This document shows positions 27,876 through 36,222 of a stretch of DNA of 64,000 bases, piece by piece. Location of the stretch: positions 124,001 through 188,000 of the forward strand of contig NZ_JAEOAH010000006.1 in NCBI RefSeq assembly GCF_016612995.1, read 5' to 3'. The notes beneath the pieces are model-generated. The model ran no database searches and was not told where the DNA came from. It worked only from the letters and a program-made list of their open reading frames with translations. Each line of letters starts with the position of its first letter. The first letter of the stretch is position 1. Made by a program: the position numbers and the translations under genes. This DNA is from Viridibacillus soli (GTDB taxonomy: Bacteria > Bacillota > Bacilli > Bacillales_A > Planococcaceae).

Positions 27876-28343
27876 TTACTCTTCAACAATTAGTTGCTCA
27901 ATATTTTGCGACAAAGCGAACAACTTTTCTTTAATAGGCAACGGATGTAACTTTAAATTCTGTAACTCATCAGCAGTCACCCATCTATAAATGAGTTTCT
28001 CACCTTCAATTCCGTAGAAAGGTTGCTCTTTATCATATAAAGAGTGGTCTTCTGATGAAACTGTATAATAGAGGCCTATTTCATGAAATTCTCTGCCTGC
28101 AAACTCAAAAAAGTTTTCCACAATCCACAATAATCTATCCACATGAATATGTACACCAAGCTCTTCATAACACTCTCTTACAATACTATTTTGTGAGGCC
28201 TCTCCTATTTTCACACGCCCACCAGGCAATGCCCAAAAATCATCTTTCTTATTTTTGTGTATAAGTATTTTGTCATTGTGTATCCATACACATGCTGTAC
28301 GATAATTAAAAATACCCTCATCTACTTTGAAACAAATATCCAC
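27876..28343 (-). CDS. NUDIX hydrolase
   Basis: A 155-residue NUDIX hydrolase with an intact box near 41-63 (GGRVKIGEASQNSIV then RECYEELGV). The substrate is unknown. The start is a GTG at 28343 with AGAGGTG seven bases upstream. It lies just downstream of the S66 peptidase remnant. Confidence 0.85.
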   Translation of the reverse strand: MDICFKVDEGIFNYRTACVWIHNDKILIHKNKKDDFWALPGGRVKIGEASQNSIVRECYEELGVHIHVDRLLWIVENFFEFAGREFHEIGLYYTVSSEDHSLYDKEQPFYGIEGEKLIYRWVTADELQNLKLHPLPIKEKLFALSQNIEQLIVEE

Positions 28344-28365
28344 AGGACAGCACCTCTTTTGTTAA

Positions 28366-28532
28366 TTATTGTACAGCTGCTTCTAAAAAGTAAAATTCGA
28401 TTCCTTCATCATTTGCTTGAATCCTAGCTTGAATACCGTTTGGTAATATGAACATTGGATCTGTATGGCCAAAGTCAGCATTATAAACGATTGGGAAGTC
28501 ATTGCATTCCAACAGTAGCTTTTGAAGTTGTT
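28366..28532 (-). pseudogene. C-terminal remnant of an S66 LD-carboxypeptidase (MccF-like)
   Basis: The minus strand reads LQKLLLECNDFPIVYNADFG, then HTDPMFILPNGIQARI and a short tail ending in TAA at 28368-28366. DFGHTDPM is the end motif of S66/MccF-type peptidases and includes the catalytic His. The preceding 280 or so residues, including the nucleophile Ser, are missing and a stop cuts the frame upstream. It is a deletion remnant next to an unrelated gene. Confidence 0.72.
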
Positions 28533-28556
28533 ATTTAGGGTGTTTTCTACTTTAAT

Positions 28557-29441
28557 TCACATCTCAATTATCCACTTTTCATCATCCAACGCTTGTGGCA
28601 ATAGAACGAGCGAGATACCTGATAAATGCTGGGCATATTTCTTCTGAATAATTCTAAAGGCAAGTGCTTCTGTGACGAAGAAATATTTTGCAGTAGCTTG
28701 TTTACTAGTAAGCTTTCTAAAATCATGTAGAATTCCGCCTTTTTGATGTGGTCCAAAATCATTCGGCAATGCGGGCATAGCAGTTTTTAAAGTTGCTAAG
28801 ATTCTTTCGCCATCGGCTGTTTTCTCATCATATAAAAATGTAGCTGGATCTTCCTGCTTCCTGTTCGGAGCAAAGGACGTAATCGTATATTGATCTACTA
28901 GAAACTCCTTCACTAACTGTGCGGCTAGCAAATTCATATCCAGCTCAATATTCCCTAGCATTCTTCTCCATGAACGGATTACATCAAATTGCTGTTGTAA
29001 CTCTTCTTCTGCAAAGCGGCGATGTGAATTTTGTGCAAAAAATGTCTGAATCAAATCCATCTTAGAAGTTATCTTTTGAAAGAATTCAAATTCCTCCTGT
29101 GCTATATCTAAAATCTCTTCTTTATTTGTAATCATTTCTTCCTTCACTACTTTGTTCTTTTTCTTCGTCAAGATTTCCCGGGAAACTTTTACAAACTCGA
29201 CAGTTTTACCAAATTGTACGTCATCCACACGGAATCCAGCCTCAAGCCATGCTGCCGCTTGAACATATGTACCGCTCCTCGTATTGCCCCACCAAGCTTG
29301 ATATGTATAAGCTGATCGTGGCAACGTCACACTTAATAAATGCTCGATTTCTTCGAAGGTTAGCACAACTCGACGTGCTTCTTGCTTGCTTAAATAATTA
29401 AATAGAGGGGAATATTTCCCCTGTACTAATGTAGTTCCCAT
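28557..29441 (-). CDS. Unrecognised two-part protein with DUF7662-like N-terminus
   Basis: The 294-residue protein opens with a conserved-looking block (KYSPLFNYLSKQ, VVLTFEEIEHLL, LPRSAYTYQAWWGN, AAAWLEAGFRVDDV) seen in several restriction or defence-related proteins and called DUF7662. After a Lys/Glu-rich linker comes a helical middle and a C-terminal block with GPHQKGGILHDFRKL and AKYFFVTEALAFRI. I cannot name this second domain; a nuclease is possible but no catalytic motif is certain. The ATG at 29441 has GGGGTG nine bases upstream. Confidence 0.6.
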   Translation of the reverse strand: MGTTLVQGKYSPLFNYLSKQEARRVVLTFEEIEHLLSVTLPRSAYTYQAWWGNTRSGTYVQAAAWLEAGFRVDDVQFGKTVEFVKVSREILTKKKNKVVKEEMITNKEEILDIAQEEFEFFQKITSKMDLIQTFFAQNSHRRFAEEELQQQFDVIRSWRRMLGNIELDMNLLAAQLVKEFLVDQYTITSFAPNRKQEDPATFLYDEKTADGERILATLKTAMPALPNDFGPHQKGGILHDFRKLTSKQATAKYFFVTEALAFRIIQKKYAQHLSGISLVLLPQALDDEKWIIEM

Positions 29442-29617
29442 CCTTCATTACACCCCGCTCGAAAAAAATTACGCAATATTAGTACATTCTAACATAATTA
29501 TACTAAAAATTCTAAAAATTCTTTCTATTATATTCGAATAACGTATTTTTTCTAAAGAGAGAAGATTAGAACTCATAATTCTTTTTACACTTCGTGTTCC
29601 ACCCTAATATTTTTTTA

Positions 29618-29660
29618 ATAAAAAATTATGCTATAGACCCCTTACAAGATCTATAGCATA
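29618..29660 (-). terminator. Terminator after DUF697 GTPase gene
   Basis: ATGCTATAGA and TCTATAGCAT form a 10-bp stem followed on the minus strand by AATTTTTTATT. Confidence 0.8.
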
Positions 29661-29670
29661 GTATATTAGT

Positions 29671-30675
29671 TTACTTTTTCTTCTGATCCTTTAAAAACAT
29701 CTCATAGAGAGGCTTTAGTGTTTTAGAATTGATGTCAATGTCATTTTCATACGCATATTTCACGGCATAACCGAGTGCAATTGTCATGCCACCTGCAACA
29801 CTCGCTCCTGCTATGCTACCTGCTCCTGGCACGAATTTCACAATTTGTCGGAAGATCGTCTTCCCTACATTACCAACGATCGTAGCAATAATCATTTCCT
29901 TCGCTTTGTCTTTAGAGATTGGCTTGCCATAGAGGGTCGATAATTTTAACATCATACCTACTTGTAAAGTCGTTAACGGTACGAAATCCGCTCCAGGAAT
30001 CGGTACTGCACCAATTGCTGCTGCCGATGCACCTGCTCCTAAAATCCACTTTTTCGCGGTAGCTGATTTATCGGCCATATAGGCGGCCATTAAGATGTCT
30101 TTTTTTTTGACCTCCAATAGCTCTAGCACCTTCTCTTGTAACATAGACATGTTTTCTCCTGTGCGAGAAGAAATTGGCGTTACTGGATAATCATAATTTG
30201 TATGGTCCTGTACATATTTCACAAGGCTTGGAATATCATCTGCCGCATCAATTTTGTTTAGCACTAGAATAATATCTTTATTGACCTCGCTAATTTTCTT
30301 CAATGAAGCCAGCTCTGTCTCTGAAAGTACAGTGCCTGCTGCGTTTAGGAAAAATAACACAACATCTGCTTCATGATAAAAATTCATCGTCATTTCAGAA
30401 TGCTCGCTTTTAATATCATCAAGCCCTGGTGTATCGACGAAAACAATTTTATCTTTGTATATATACTTTTTAATCTCCTGTGTTTCACCTGGTTTTGCTC
30501 CAACTGGCGCCACTTCGTCACCCATTAATTTATTTACCGTTGAGGACTTTCCAGCATTCACATCGCCAATCATCGCAATCAAAACTTCACGGCTCAGCTG
30601 GACATTGATTTCCTCTGACTTTTCGTCAAAAATCTGATCGAATTCTGCATCTGTAAAAGGTTGATTTGAGTTCAT
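29671..30675 (-). CDS. Era/dynamin-like GTPase with C-terminal DUF697
   Basis: The 334-residue protein has a TRAFAC GTPase domain (G1 GDVNAGKSS 37-45, G3 DTPG 81-84, G4 NKID 140-143) and a C-terminal DUF697 (YcjF) region with two hydrophobic segments rich in Gly and Ala (ILGAGASAAAIGAVPIPG). DUF697 GTPases associate with membranes, and their role in Firmicutes is unsettled. AGGAGG is well placed before the ATG at 30675. Single-gene unit. Confidence 0.85.
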   Translation of the reverse strand: MNSNQPFTDAEFDQIFDEKSEEINVQLSREVLIAMIGDVNAGKSSTVNKLMGDEVAPVGAKPGETQEIKKYIYKDKIVFVDTPGLDDIKSEHSEMTMNFYHEADVVLFFLNAAGTVLSETELASLKKISEVNKDIILVLNKIDAADDIPSLVKYVQDHTNYDYPVTPISSRTGENMSMLQEKVLELLEVKKKDILMAAYMADKSATAKKWILGAGASAAAIGAVPIPGADFVPLTTLQVGMMLKLSTLYGKPISKDKAKEMIIATIVGNVGKTIFRQIVKFVPGAGSIAGASVAGGMTIALGYAVKYAYENDIDINSKTLKPLYEMFLKDQKKK

Positions 30676-30753
30676 CTATTATAACCTCCTGAAGGTTGGA
30701 CAATACTTATCATATTTTAAAGCTATAACAGACCTCTTTAGAATGCAAACTTT

Positions 30754-31809
30754 TTACTTTTCTGTACTTTTAAGTGCCTGCTGTATTAGCACCTTCGTAA
30801 AATCACCCATATGTGCAAAACGCTTATCTTTTGTCTGGCCATTATAATAACGATAATAAATTTGCTGGCAAATTACCGCTAATTTAAAATACGCAAACGT
30901 TAAATAATAATGGATATTCGATACATCACGACCACTTTTCTCAGCATAACGTGCGATAAATTCATCTCGTGAATAAAAACCTTCCTTCACCGTAATCGGT
31001 GGATCACCTAAGCCGTATAACATCATAGAAGGATCATTAGGCTCCATCCAATAACTAAGCGCTGCTCCAACATCCGCTAAAGGGTCACCAACTGTAGTCA
31101 TTTCCCAATCAAACAGTCCGATCATTTCCTCATAATCATTAGAAAACATTGCATTATTTAACTTATAATCATAATGAATAATCGCCGGTTCACCAGATTG
31201 CGGTAAATGTTCTGTAAACCACTTCGTTAACTCTTCGACTTCCTTAATGTCAGACGTTTTCGCCTTTTCATAACGTCCAATCCAACCTTGAACCTGTCTT
31301 TCCAAAAAACCATCAGGCTTTACCATTTCAGCAAGTGCAGTCTTTTTATAATCAATTGCATGTAAAGCCACTAATTGATCAACCATCACTTCAGATACTT
31401 TACGAGCAATCGTGACTGCATCGATTGTACCTTCAGGAAACACCGTATTTAATACCACGCCCCTTCTTCTTTCCATAATGAAAAAAGGACTGCCTATAAT
31501 CTTCATATCATTTGAAAAAACTAGCGGCTTTGGTGCTATAGGGAACACAAGGTGCAATGACGATAGCACCTTAAACTCTCGCTCCATATCATGTGCCTTT
31601 GCAGCAACTGGCCCTAGTGGAGGACGACGCAAAACCGCTTCCCATTCGCCAATTGCCAACATATACGTTAAATTTGAATGTCCTGCACCAAACTGCCGAA
31701 CTACAAGCTCCCCTTCAGGTAAATCTTTTATTTTGTCATACAAAAATGCCCCAAGCTTGCCAACATCCAACTCTTCTCCACTACGAACAGGTATCGTATC
31801 TTGTACCAT
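30754..31809 (-). CDS. Phosphotransferase family protein (ACAD10/11-type APH fold)
   Basis: A 351-residue protein of the aminoglycoside-phosphotransferase fold. The catalytic loop is H212-Y-D214-xxxx-N219, and the metal Asp is 234 in LFDWEMTTVGDP. This group is linked to acyl-CoA dehydrogenases in bacteria and fused to one in animal ACAD10/11, where it phosphorylates 4-hydroxy fatty acyl intermediates. It is the last gene of an operon with an acyl-CoA dehydrogenase, SDR and TetR, which supports that role. AGGGGG precedes the ATG at 31809. Confidence 0.85.
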   Translation of the reverse strand: MVQDTIPVRSGEELDVGKLGAFLYDKIKDLPEGELVVRQFGAGHSNLTYMLAIGEWEAVLRRPPLGPVAAKAHDMEREFKVLSSLHLVFPIAPKPLVFSNDMKIIGSPFFIMERRRGVVLNTVFPEGTIDAVTIARKVSEVMVDQLVALHAIDYKKTALAEMVKPDGFLERQVQGWIGRYEKAKTSDIKEVEELTKWFTEHLPQSGEPAIIHYDYKLNNAMFSNDYEEMIGLFDWEMTTVGDPLADVGAALSYWMEPNDPSMMLYGLGDPPITVKEGFYSRDEFIARYAEKSGRDVSNIHYYLTFAYFKLAVICQQIYYRYYNGQTKDKRFAHMGDFTKVLIQQALKSTEK

Positions 31810-31820
31810 GAAAAAACCCC

Positions 31821-32381
31821 CTAGCTTTGAATGCCTTGCAAAATAAAAGCCATATATTGAGCCGCTAACAGCTCTGCAGTCATATCCCCATCCGGATCAA
31901 ACCACTCATAGCTCCAATTGGTTACTCCTAAAACAGCAAACGCCATAAGCTTTGGCACAAGCTCTGCCTTAAACTCTCCTGTTGTTTGCCCCTGCTCAAT
32001 CATTTTTTCAATTCGCAAACGAAATAAACTACGCTTCTCTTTCACAATAGTCGCATGATCCTCACTCAAATGACGCATCTCTCTAAAATAGACACGCGCA
32101 TAAGAGCCTTGTTGTCCAATATCAAAAATAAGCATCTCTACAATTTTCGTAAGTTGCTCCTTAAAAGTCCCTATATTCTCCATAATTTTATGCTGACGAA
32201 GAAGTAAATCATCAATATAATGTTGGTGAATATCCATTAACAACGCTTCTTTACTCGGAAAATAATAATAGAAGGTCCCCTTTGTCACACCAAGAGCCTG
32301 TGTAATATGTTGAATCGATGTGGAGCTAAAACCCTGCTGCTCAAAAAGCTCTATGCTCACTCGAGTAATATCTTCTTTCAT
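31821..32381 (-). CDS. TetR family transcriptional regulator
   Basis: A 186-residue TetR protein. The helix-turn-helix is GFSSTSIQHITQALGVTKG then TFYYYFPSKEALL (residues 16-48); the C-terminal ligand domain is typical of fatty-acid or acyl-CoA responsive members. It lies inside the operon between the SDR and the kinase-like gene and probably controls it. A clear 22-bp palindrome is available upstream of the first gene of the operon (34436-34457). Confidence 0.9.
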   Translation of the reverse strand: MKEDITRVSIELFEQQGFSSTSIQHITQALGVTKGTFYYYFPSKEALLMDIHQHYIDDLLLRQHKIMENIGTFKEQLTKIVEMLIFDIGQQGSYARVYFREMRHLSEDHATIVKEKRSLFRLRIEKMIEQGQTTGEFKAELVPKLMAFAVLGVTNWSYEWFDPDGDMTAELLAAQYMAFILQGIQS

Positions 32382-32399
32382 CTTTACAAAACCCCTAAC

Positions 32400-33176
32400 T
32401 TAAATTACGGCACTCATCCCGCCATCAACCATGACAACATCACCCGTCACATAATCGGATGCCTTTGAAGCTAAAAATAATGCTACACCTTTCAAATCCT
32501 TATCTGACCCTAAACGCTGTAATGGCGTTGCATTCATAATATACTCCATCCCGTGCTCAATCAAAGCAGACGACATTTTCGTTGGAAAAAATCCCGGTGC
32601 AATCGCATTGACATTGATATTATACTTGCCCCATTTTGCCGCTAAATCTTTCGTCAACGTAATAACTGCACCTTTACTTGTGTTGTAGCCAACTGTATCC
32701 ATAAAGTCTGGATGTGTTCCCGAAACACCTGCTACAGATGAAATATTAATAATTTTGCCGAATTTTTGCTCAATCATCACTTTACCAACCGCTTGGCTCA
32801 TTAAAAATGTGCCATTTACATTGACATCCATAACCTTTTGCCACGCCTCATAAGGCATTTCAACAGCCGGCGCTCCCCATGAAGCACCACTATTATTAAC
32901 TAAAATATCAATCGTTCCAAATTGCTTCACAGTTTCCAAAACGACATGTTTTACATCCTCAGGATTCGTCACATCACAAGCAAGCCCAATAGAGCGTATT
33001 CCTAATGTCTCGAGCTCTTTACTCATCTCCTCACAAGCCTCTACCTTACGGGAACATAACACGACATTTGCTCCAGCCTCTGCAAAACCTTTTGCAATTT
33101 GAGCTCCTAATCCGCGTCCACCACCAGTGACAATTGCTGTTTTACCTCTTAGGTTAAACAGATTCATTACGCTCAT
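32400..33176 (-). CDS. Short-chain dehydrogenase/reductase (3-oxoacyl-ACP reductase-like)
   Basis: The 258-residue protein is a classical SDR: cofactor motif TGGGRGLG, NNSG, and catalytic Ser with YNTSK (YxxxK). It probably oxidises a hydroxyacyl-CoA in the fatty-acid or branched-chain pathway of this operon. I use the ATG at 33176 because AAGGAG lies eight bases upstream; it overlaps the dehydrogenase stop codon by one base. A GTG just upstream is possible. Confidence 0.88.
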   Translation of the reverse strand: MSVMNLFNLRGKTAIVTGGGRGLGAQIAKGFAEAGANVVLCSRKVEACEEMSKELETLGIRSIGLACDVTNPEDVKHVVLETVKQFGTIDILVNNSGASWGAPAVEMPYEAWQKVMDVNVNGTFLMSQAVGKVMIEQKFGKIINISSVAGVSGTHPDFMDTVGYNTSKGAVITLTKDLAAKWGKYNINVNAIAPGFFPTKMSSALIEHGMEYIMNATPLQRLGSDKDLKGVALFLASKASDYVTGDVVMVDGGMSAVI

Positions 33177-34411
33177 CACACTCGCTCCTTCACTTTAGAA
33201 GTATGTTTTTTTAACTCGATTTTCGCAATTTGATTGCGATGAACCTCATCAGGCCCATCTGCTAAGCGTAAAGTTCTTGAGTTCGCCCACTGTGCAGCTA
33301 ATGTAAAATCAGAGCTCACCCCAGCTGCACCAAATGCTTGAATAGCACGATCAATTACACGTAGCGCCATATTGGGTGCCGTTACTTTGATCATTGCAAT
33401 CTCAGCCTTGGCTTCTTTATTGCCAACAGTGTCCATCATAAAAGCTGCCTTCAACGTTAGCAATCTAGCTTGTTCAATATCAATACGAGATTCGGCAATA
33501 CGTTCACGAATAACACCCTGCTCCCCTAAAGTACGATGGAAGGCCGTACGCTCTTGCACGCGAATACACATTTCCCCGAGAGCTCTCTCAGCCGCTCCAA
33601 TAAGTCGCATACAATGATGAATACGCCCTGGCCCAAGTCTTCCTTGAGCAATAGCAAAACCCTTTCCTTCACCCCATATAATATTTTCTATAGGTACCCT
33701 TACATTCGTGAACGTCACCTCTGCATGGCCCTCAGGTGCATGATCATAGCCAAATGCTGATAGCATACGCTCAATTTTCACACCTGGTGTTTGAAGCGGC
33801 ACTAAAATCATTGATTGTTGCTCATGAATTGGCGCGATTGTGTTCCTATGTTTGCCCATGAAAATGGCTACTTTACAGCGGGGATCCCCACCACCAGTTG
33901 TCCACCATTTATGACCATTTAAAATATACTCATTACCATCGCGCTCGATACTCGCTTCAATATTCGTAGCGTCACTTGAAGCTACGTCTGGCTCCGTCAT
34001 TGCAAAACAAGAGCGAATTTCTCCTGCTAAAAGCGGCTCAAGCCACTGCTTCTTCTGCTGCTCTGTACCGTATCGCACGAGCACTTCCATATTGCCCGTG
34101 TCAGGTGCATTGCAATTGAAAATTTCTGGTGCAATAAGTGATCTCCCCATAATTTCACAAAGCGGTGCATACTCTAAATTGCTCAAACCAGCCCCGTACT
34201 CACTATCTGGTAAAAACAAATTCCATAATCCTTGCTCCTGCGCCTTTTGCTTTAACTCCTCTATAATTGGCGGAATCTCTGACCAACGATTTTCTTGCGC
34301 CTGAAGCTGCTCCGCATACACCTGCTCATTAGGATAAACATACGATTCCATAAATGCCGTCAATTTCTGTTGTAAAGCTACTACTTTCTCTGAATATGAA
34401 AAATCCATCAT
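33176..34411 (-). CDS. Acyl-CoA dehydrogenase
   Basis: A 411-residue flavoenzyme of the acyl-CoA dehydrogenase superfamily: [15 protein letters not shown] (FAD/substrate segment), [16 protein letters not shown], and a [10 protein letters not shown] helix near the acyl pocket. It is closest in pattern to the long-chain ACAD10/11 branch that pairs with APH-fold kinases. First gene of the operon; the first ATG at 34411 is preferred, with AGGGGGC upstream, although a second ATG follows at once. Expression is likely repressed through the two operators upstream. Confidence 0.9.
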   Translation of the reverse strand: MMDFSYSEKVVALQQKLTAFMESYVYPNEQVYAEQLQAQENRWSEIPPIIEELKQKAQEQGLWNLFLPDSEYGAGLSNLEYAPLCEIMGRSLIAPEIFNCNAPDTGNMEVLVRYGTEQQKKQWLEPLLAGEIRSCFAMTEPDVASSDATNIEASIERDGNEYILNGHKWWTTGGGDPRCKVAIFMGKHRNTIAPIHEQQSMILVPLQTPGVKIERMLSAFGYDHAPEGHAEVTFTNVRVPIENIIWGEGKGFAIAQGRLGPGRIHHCMRLIGAAERALGEMCIRVQERTAFHRTLGEQGVIRERIAESRIDIEQARLLTLKAAFMMDTVGNKEAKAEIAMIKVTAPNMALRVIDRAIQAFGAAGVSSDFTLAAQWANSRTLRLADGPDEVHRNQIAKIELKKHTSKVKERV

Positions 34412-34435
34412 TATTAGCCCCCTTATTTATTCAGC

Positions 34436-34457
34436 ACATACTAACCGGACAGTATGT
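34436..34457 (-). promoter_or_regulatory. 22-bp palindrome, candidate TetR operator
   Basis: ACATACT and AGTATGT are separated by AACCGGAC, giving a symmetric site with a CCGG core, 25 bases before the dehydrogenase start and downstream of the promoter. The shape is typical of TetR family operators and the operon encodes one TetR. Confidence 0.6.
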
Positions 34458-34461
34458 TTAA

Positions 34462-34479
34462 TGACTGAATATTCGTTCA
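34462..34479 (-). promoter_or_regulatory. FadR-type operator
   Basis: TGACTGAATATTCGTTCA matches the B. subtilis FadR box (TGAATGAATANTCATTCA) at 16 of 18 positions, with the two differences at symmetric places. It begins at the predicted transcription start. Confidence 0.65.
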
Positions 34480-34486
34480 TATCAAA

Positions 34487-34515
34487 ATGATAGCGTTTAT
34501 AAAAGTGGAATGCAA
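34487..34515 (-). promoter_or_regulatory. Sigma-A promoter of the acyl-CoA dehydrogenase operon
   Basis: On the minus strand TTGCAT (34515-34510) and TATCAT (34492-34487) are 17 bases apart. The start would fall near 34480, next to the FadR-type box. Confidence 0.6.
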
Positions 34516-34540
34516 GGATTATATTTACAATTTTTAGCAT

Positions 34541-34576
34541 AAAAAAAGCCACTTCAATAATGAAGTAGCTTTTTTG
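34541..34576 (-). terminator. Terminator after SEC-C paralogue 2
   Basis: AAAAAAGC-ACTTCA and TGAAGT-GCTTTTTT form the stem; a run of T follows on the minus strand. Confidence 0.8.
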
Positions 34577-35569
34577 TTAAATATTTTTTTCAGTATAATA
34601 AGCCGTTAGCTCGTTGTAATATTTGTTTAATGAAGATGTTGAAACCTCAAAGTTTTCAGCAATTTCTTTTACTGTCATACTAAGTGGTTCAAACAATTTT
34701 TGTTCTTCACCAAAGCGAATTGCGCCAGCTGCAATAGCTACTGCTTTACGCGCTTTCGGTTGGCGCTCCACGACATAATCCTCTACAATTTCAAGAACTC
34801 GTCTTGGATCTTGTCCTTTGTCCTCTAAAAACTCAAGCACACGTAAAAATACATCTGCCTCAAAATCAGTGAACTCTCCACCTTCAAAGCCAGCTTGTCC
34901 AAGCTCTTTCCAGAAGCTCATGCTATTTTCTTTCCAATAAGCTTCCTCATCTAAAGTAGATTGCGCTTTAAATGTAGCAGCTAATTTTCCAAATACAGCT
35001 TGATGGTCTTTCGGGAAGAAAATCATACTTGATACCGCTAATACATGTCCTTCTTTGTTCGAGCCATCTGGCAAGATAAAGCAGAATACATGGACACCTA
35101 CAGGTACAGGCTTGTCGCTTTCACGACGTAAGTGTAGCTCTTCATCTGTTAAAATATTACGCACCATCATATAATTCTCTTCAATGACTGTCACTTCTGC
35201 AACCATCATCGTTGGATGCTCCCAAGTGTTTAATACAGCTAAAGTTGATGGTCTTACAATTTCTTTTTTCACTTTTTGCAAATATCCTTGCCAAACATCC
35301 GTTCTTTCATGGAAGAAAAATGCGTCCATTGCGATTGCTTCGATCATATCTGGTACTAGATATTGTTGTACAGCCGCTTGCCATTTTTCAGCTACTTCGC
35401 CGTATGAAGCGTAGTCACTACGTAACGGATACTTATCATAAAATGTTTGCAATACTCGTTCTAATTCTTCTGCGTATACGGTTTCTACTGTGACAGCTTC
35501 TTTCTTCTCACAGCATTTTTTGTATTTCTTACCACTACCGCATGGACACGGATCATTACGTCCAGGCAT
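34577..35569 (-). CDS. SEC-C motif protein with C-terminal helix-turn-helix, paralogue 2
   Basis: This 330-residue protein has the same plan as the product at 5816-6853: an N-terminal SEC-C motif ([16 protein letters not shown]), about 220 residues of unknown fold and a C-terminal helix-turn-helix-like segment (MTVKEIAENFEVSTSSLNKY). The two share the ends but differ in the middle, so they are diverged paralogues and not a recent duplicate. The ATG at 35569 follows AAAGGACG. Role unknown. Confidence 0.78.
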   Translation of the reverse strand: MPGRNDPCPCGSGKKYKKCCEKKEAVTVETVYAEELERVLQTFYDKYPLRSDYASYGEVAEKWQAAVQQYLVPDMIEAIAMDAFFFHERTDVWQGYLQKVKKEIVRPSTLAVLNTWEHPTMMVAEVTVIEENYMMVRNILTDEELHLRRESDKPVPVGVHVFCFILPDGSNKEGHVLAVSSMIFFPKDHQAVFGKLAATFKAQSTLDEEAYWKENSMSFWKELGQAGFEGGEFTDFEADVFLRVLEFLEDKGQDPRRVLEIVEDYVVERQPKARKAVAIAAGAIRFGEEQKLFEPLSMTVKEIAENFEVSTSSLNKYYNELTAYYTEKNI

Positions 35570-35697
35570 TCTAACACGTCCTTTTCATTTAAGTGCTTTT
35601 TTAGCATACCATCTTTCGATAAATAGCAAAAGGTTACGAAAAAATTCTCCTTTCCTTAATGACTGAAAATCCTGTCGTTTTATGTTATGGTTCTTGT

Positions 35698-36171
35698 ATG
35701 AAAAAATTAATTCCACTACTCATATTACTATTAGTCATTTTTATCTCGTCTAGTCAGAGTTATGAGCAGCAATCCATCGTACCAACATTACGCAGTTGGT
35801 TTCCGAATGAACCGCTAAAACCTTTCTTGTCTCTATTCGAAATTCCATATTGGGGCATTATTGTATCAGTGGAAGAGCGCGGTTATTATTACTTTTTAGA
35901 ATTTCTAATCCGTAAAGCGGCACATTTTGGCATGTTTGGATTAATAGCGATAACAGTATTCATCGCCTTACCTAAACATAAATTCCGTCTATTTACCGCA
36001 GCACTTCTGACATTTTCATTAGCGGCACTTGATGAATTTCATCAATATTTTACATCCGGTCGAACTGCTACTTTTCAAGATGTAATGTTAGATACGGTAG
36101 GTGCTGTCACATTTCTAATTCTTTTCAAATGTATACTTTTACTAATTCGAAAAAACCCCGCAAAGGCTTAA
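35698..36171 (+). CDS. VanZ family membrane protein
   Basis: The 157-residue protein has an N-terminal hydrophobic segment and three more membrane helices. VanZ motifs are visible: FLIRKAAHFGMFGLI, and LDEFHQYFTSGRTATFQDV then MLDTVGA. VanZ proteins give low-level teicoplanin resistance in enterococci, but most chromosomal members have unknown roles. The start is uncertain: neither the ATG at 35698 nor one 13 codons upstream has a strong ribosome binding site; 35698 gives a normal signal-like N-terminus. Confidence 0.8.
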   Translation: MKKLIPLLILLLVIFISSSQSYEQQSIVPTLRSWFPNEPLKPFLSLFEIPYWGIIVSVEERGYYYFLEFLIRKAAHFGMFGLIAITVFIALPKHKFRLFTAALLTFSLAALDEFHQYFTSGRTATFQDVMLDTVGAVTFLILFKCILLLIRKNPAKA

Positions 36172-36195
36172 TACCTCTGCGGGGTTTCGAATTAA
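36143..36195. terminator. Bidirectional terminator
   Basis: CCCCGCA and TGCGGGG form the core stem, extended by TTCGAAA/TTTCGAA; the minus strand has the better T run (TTTTTT). It separates VanZ from the convergent oxidoreductase. Confidence 0.8.
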
Positions 36196-36222
36196 CTTAG
36201 TGTCGCAAAAATACTATCAACT

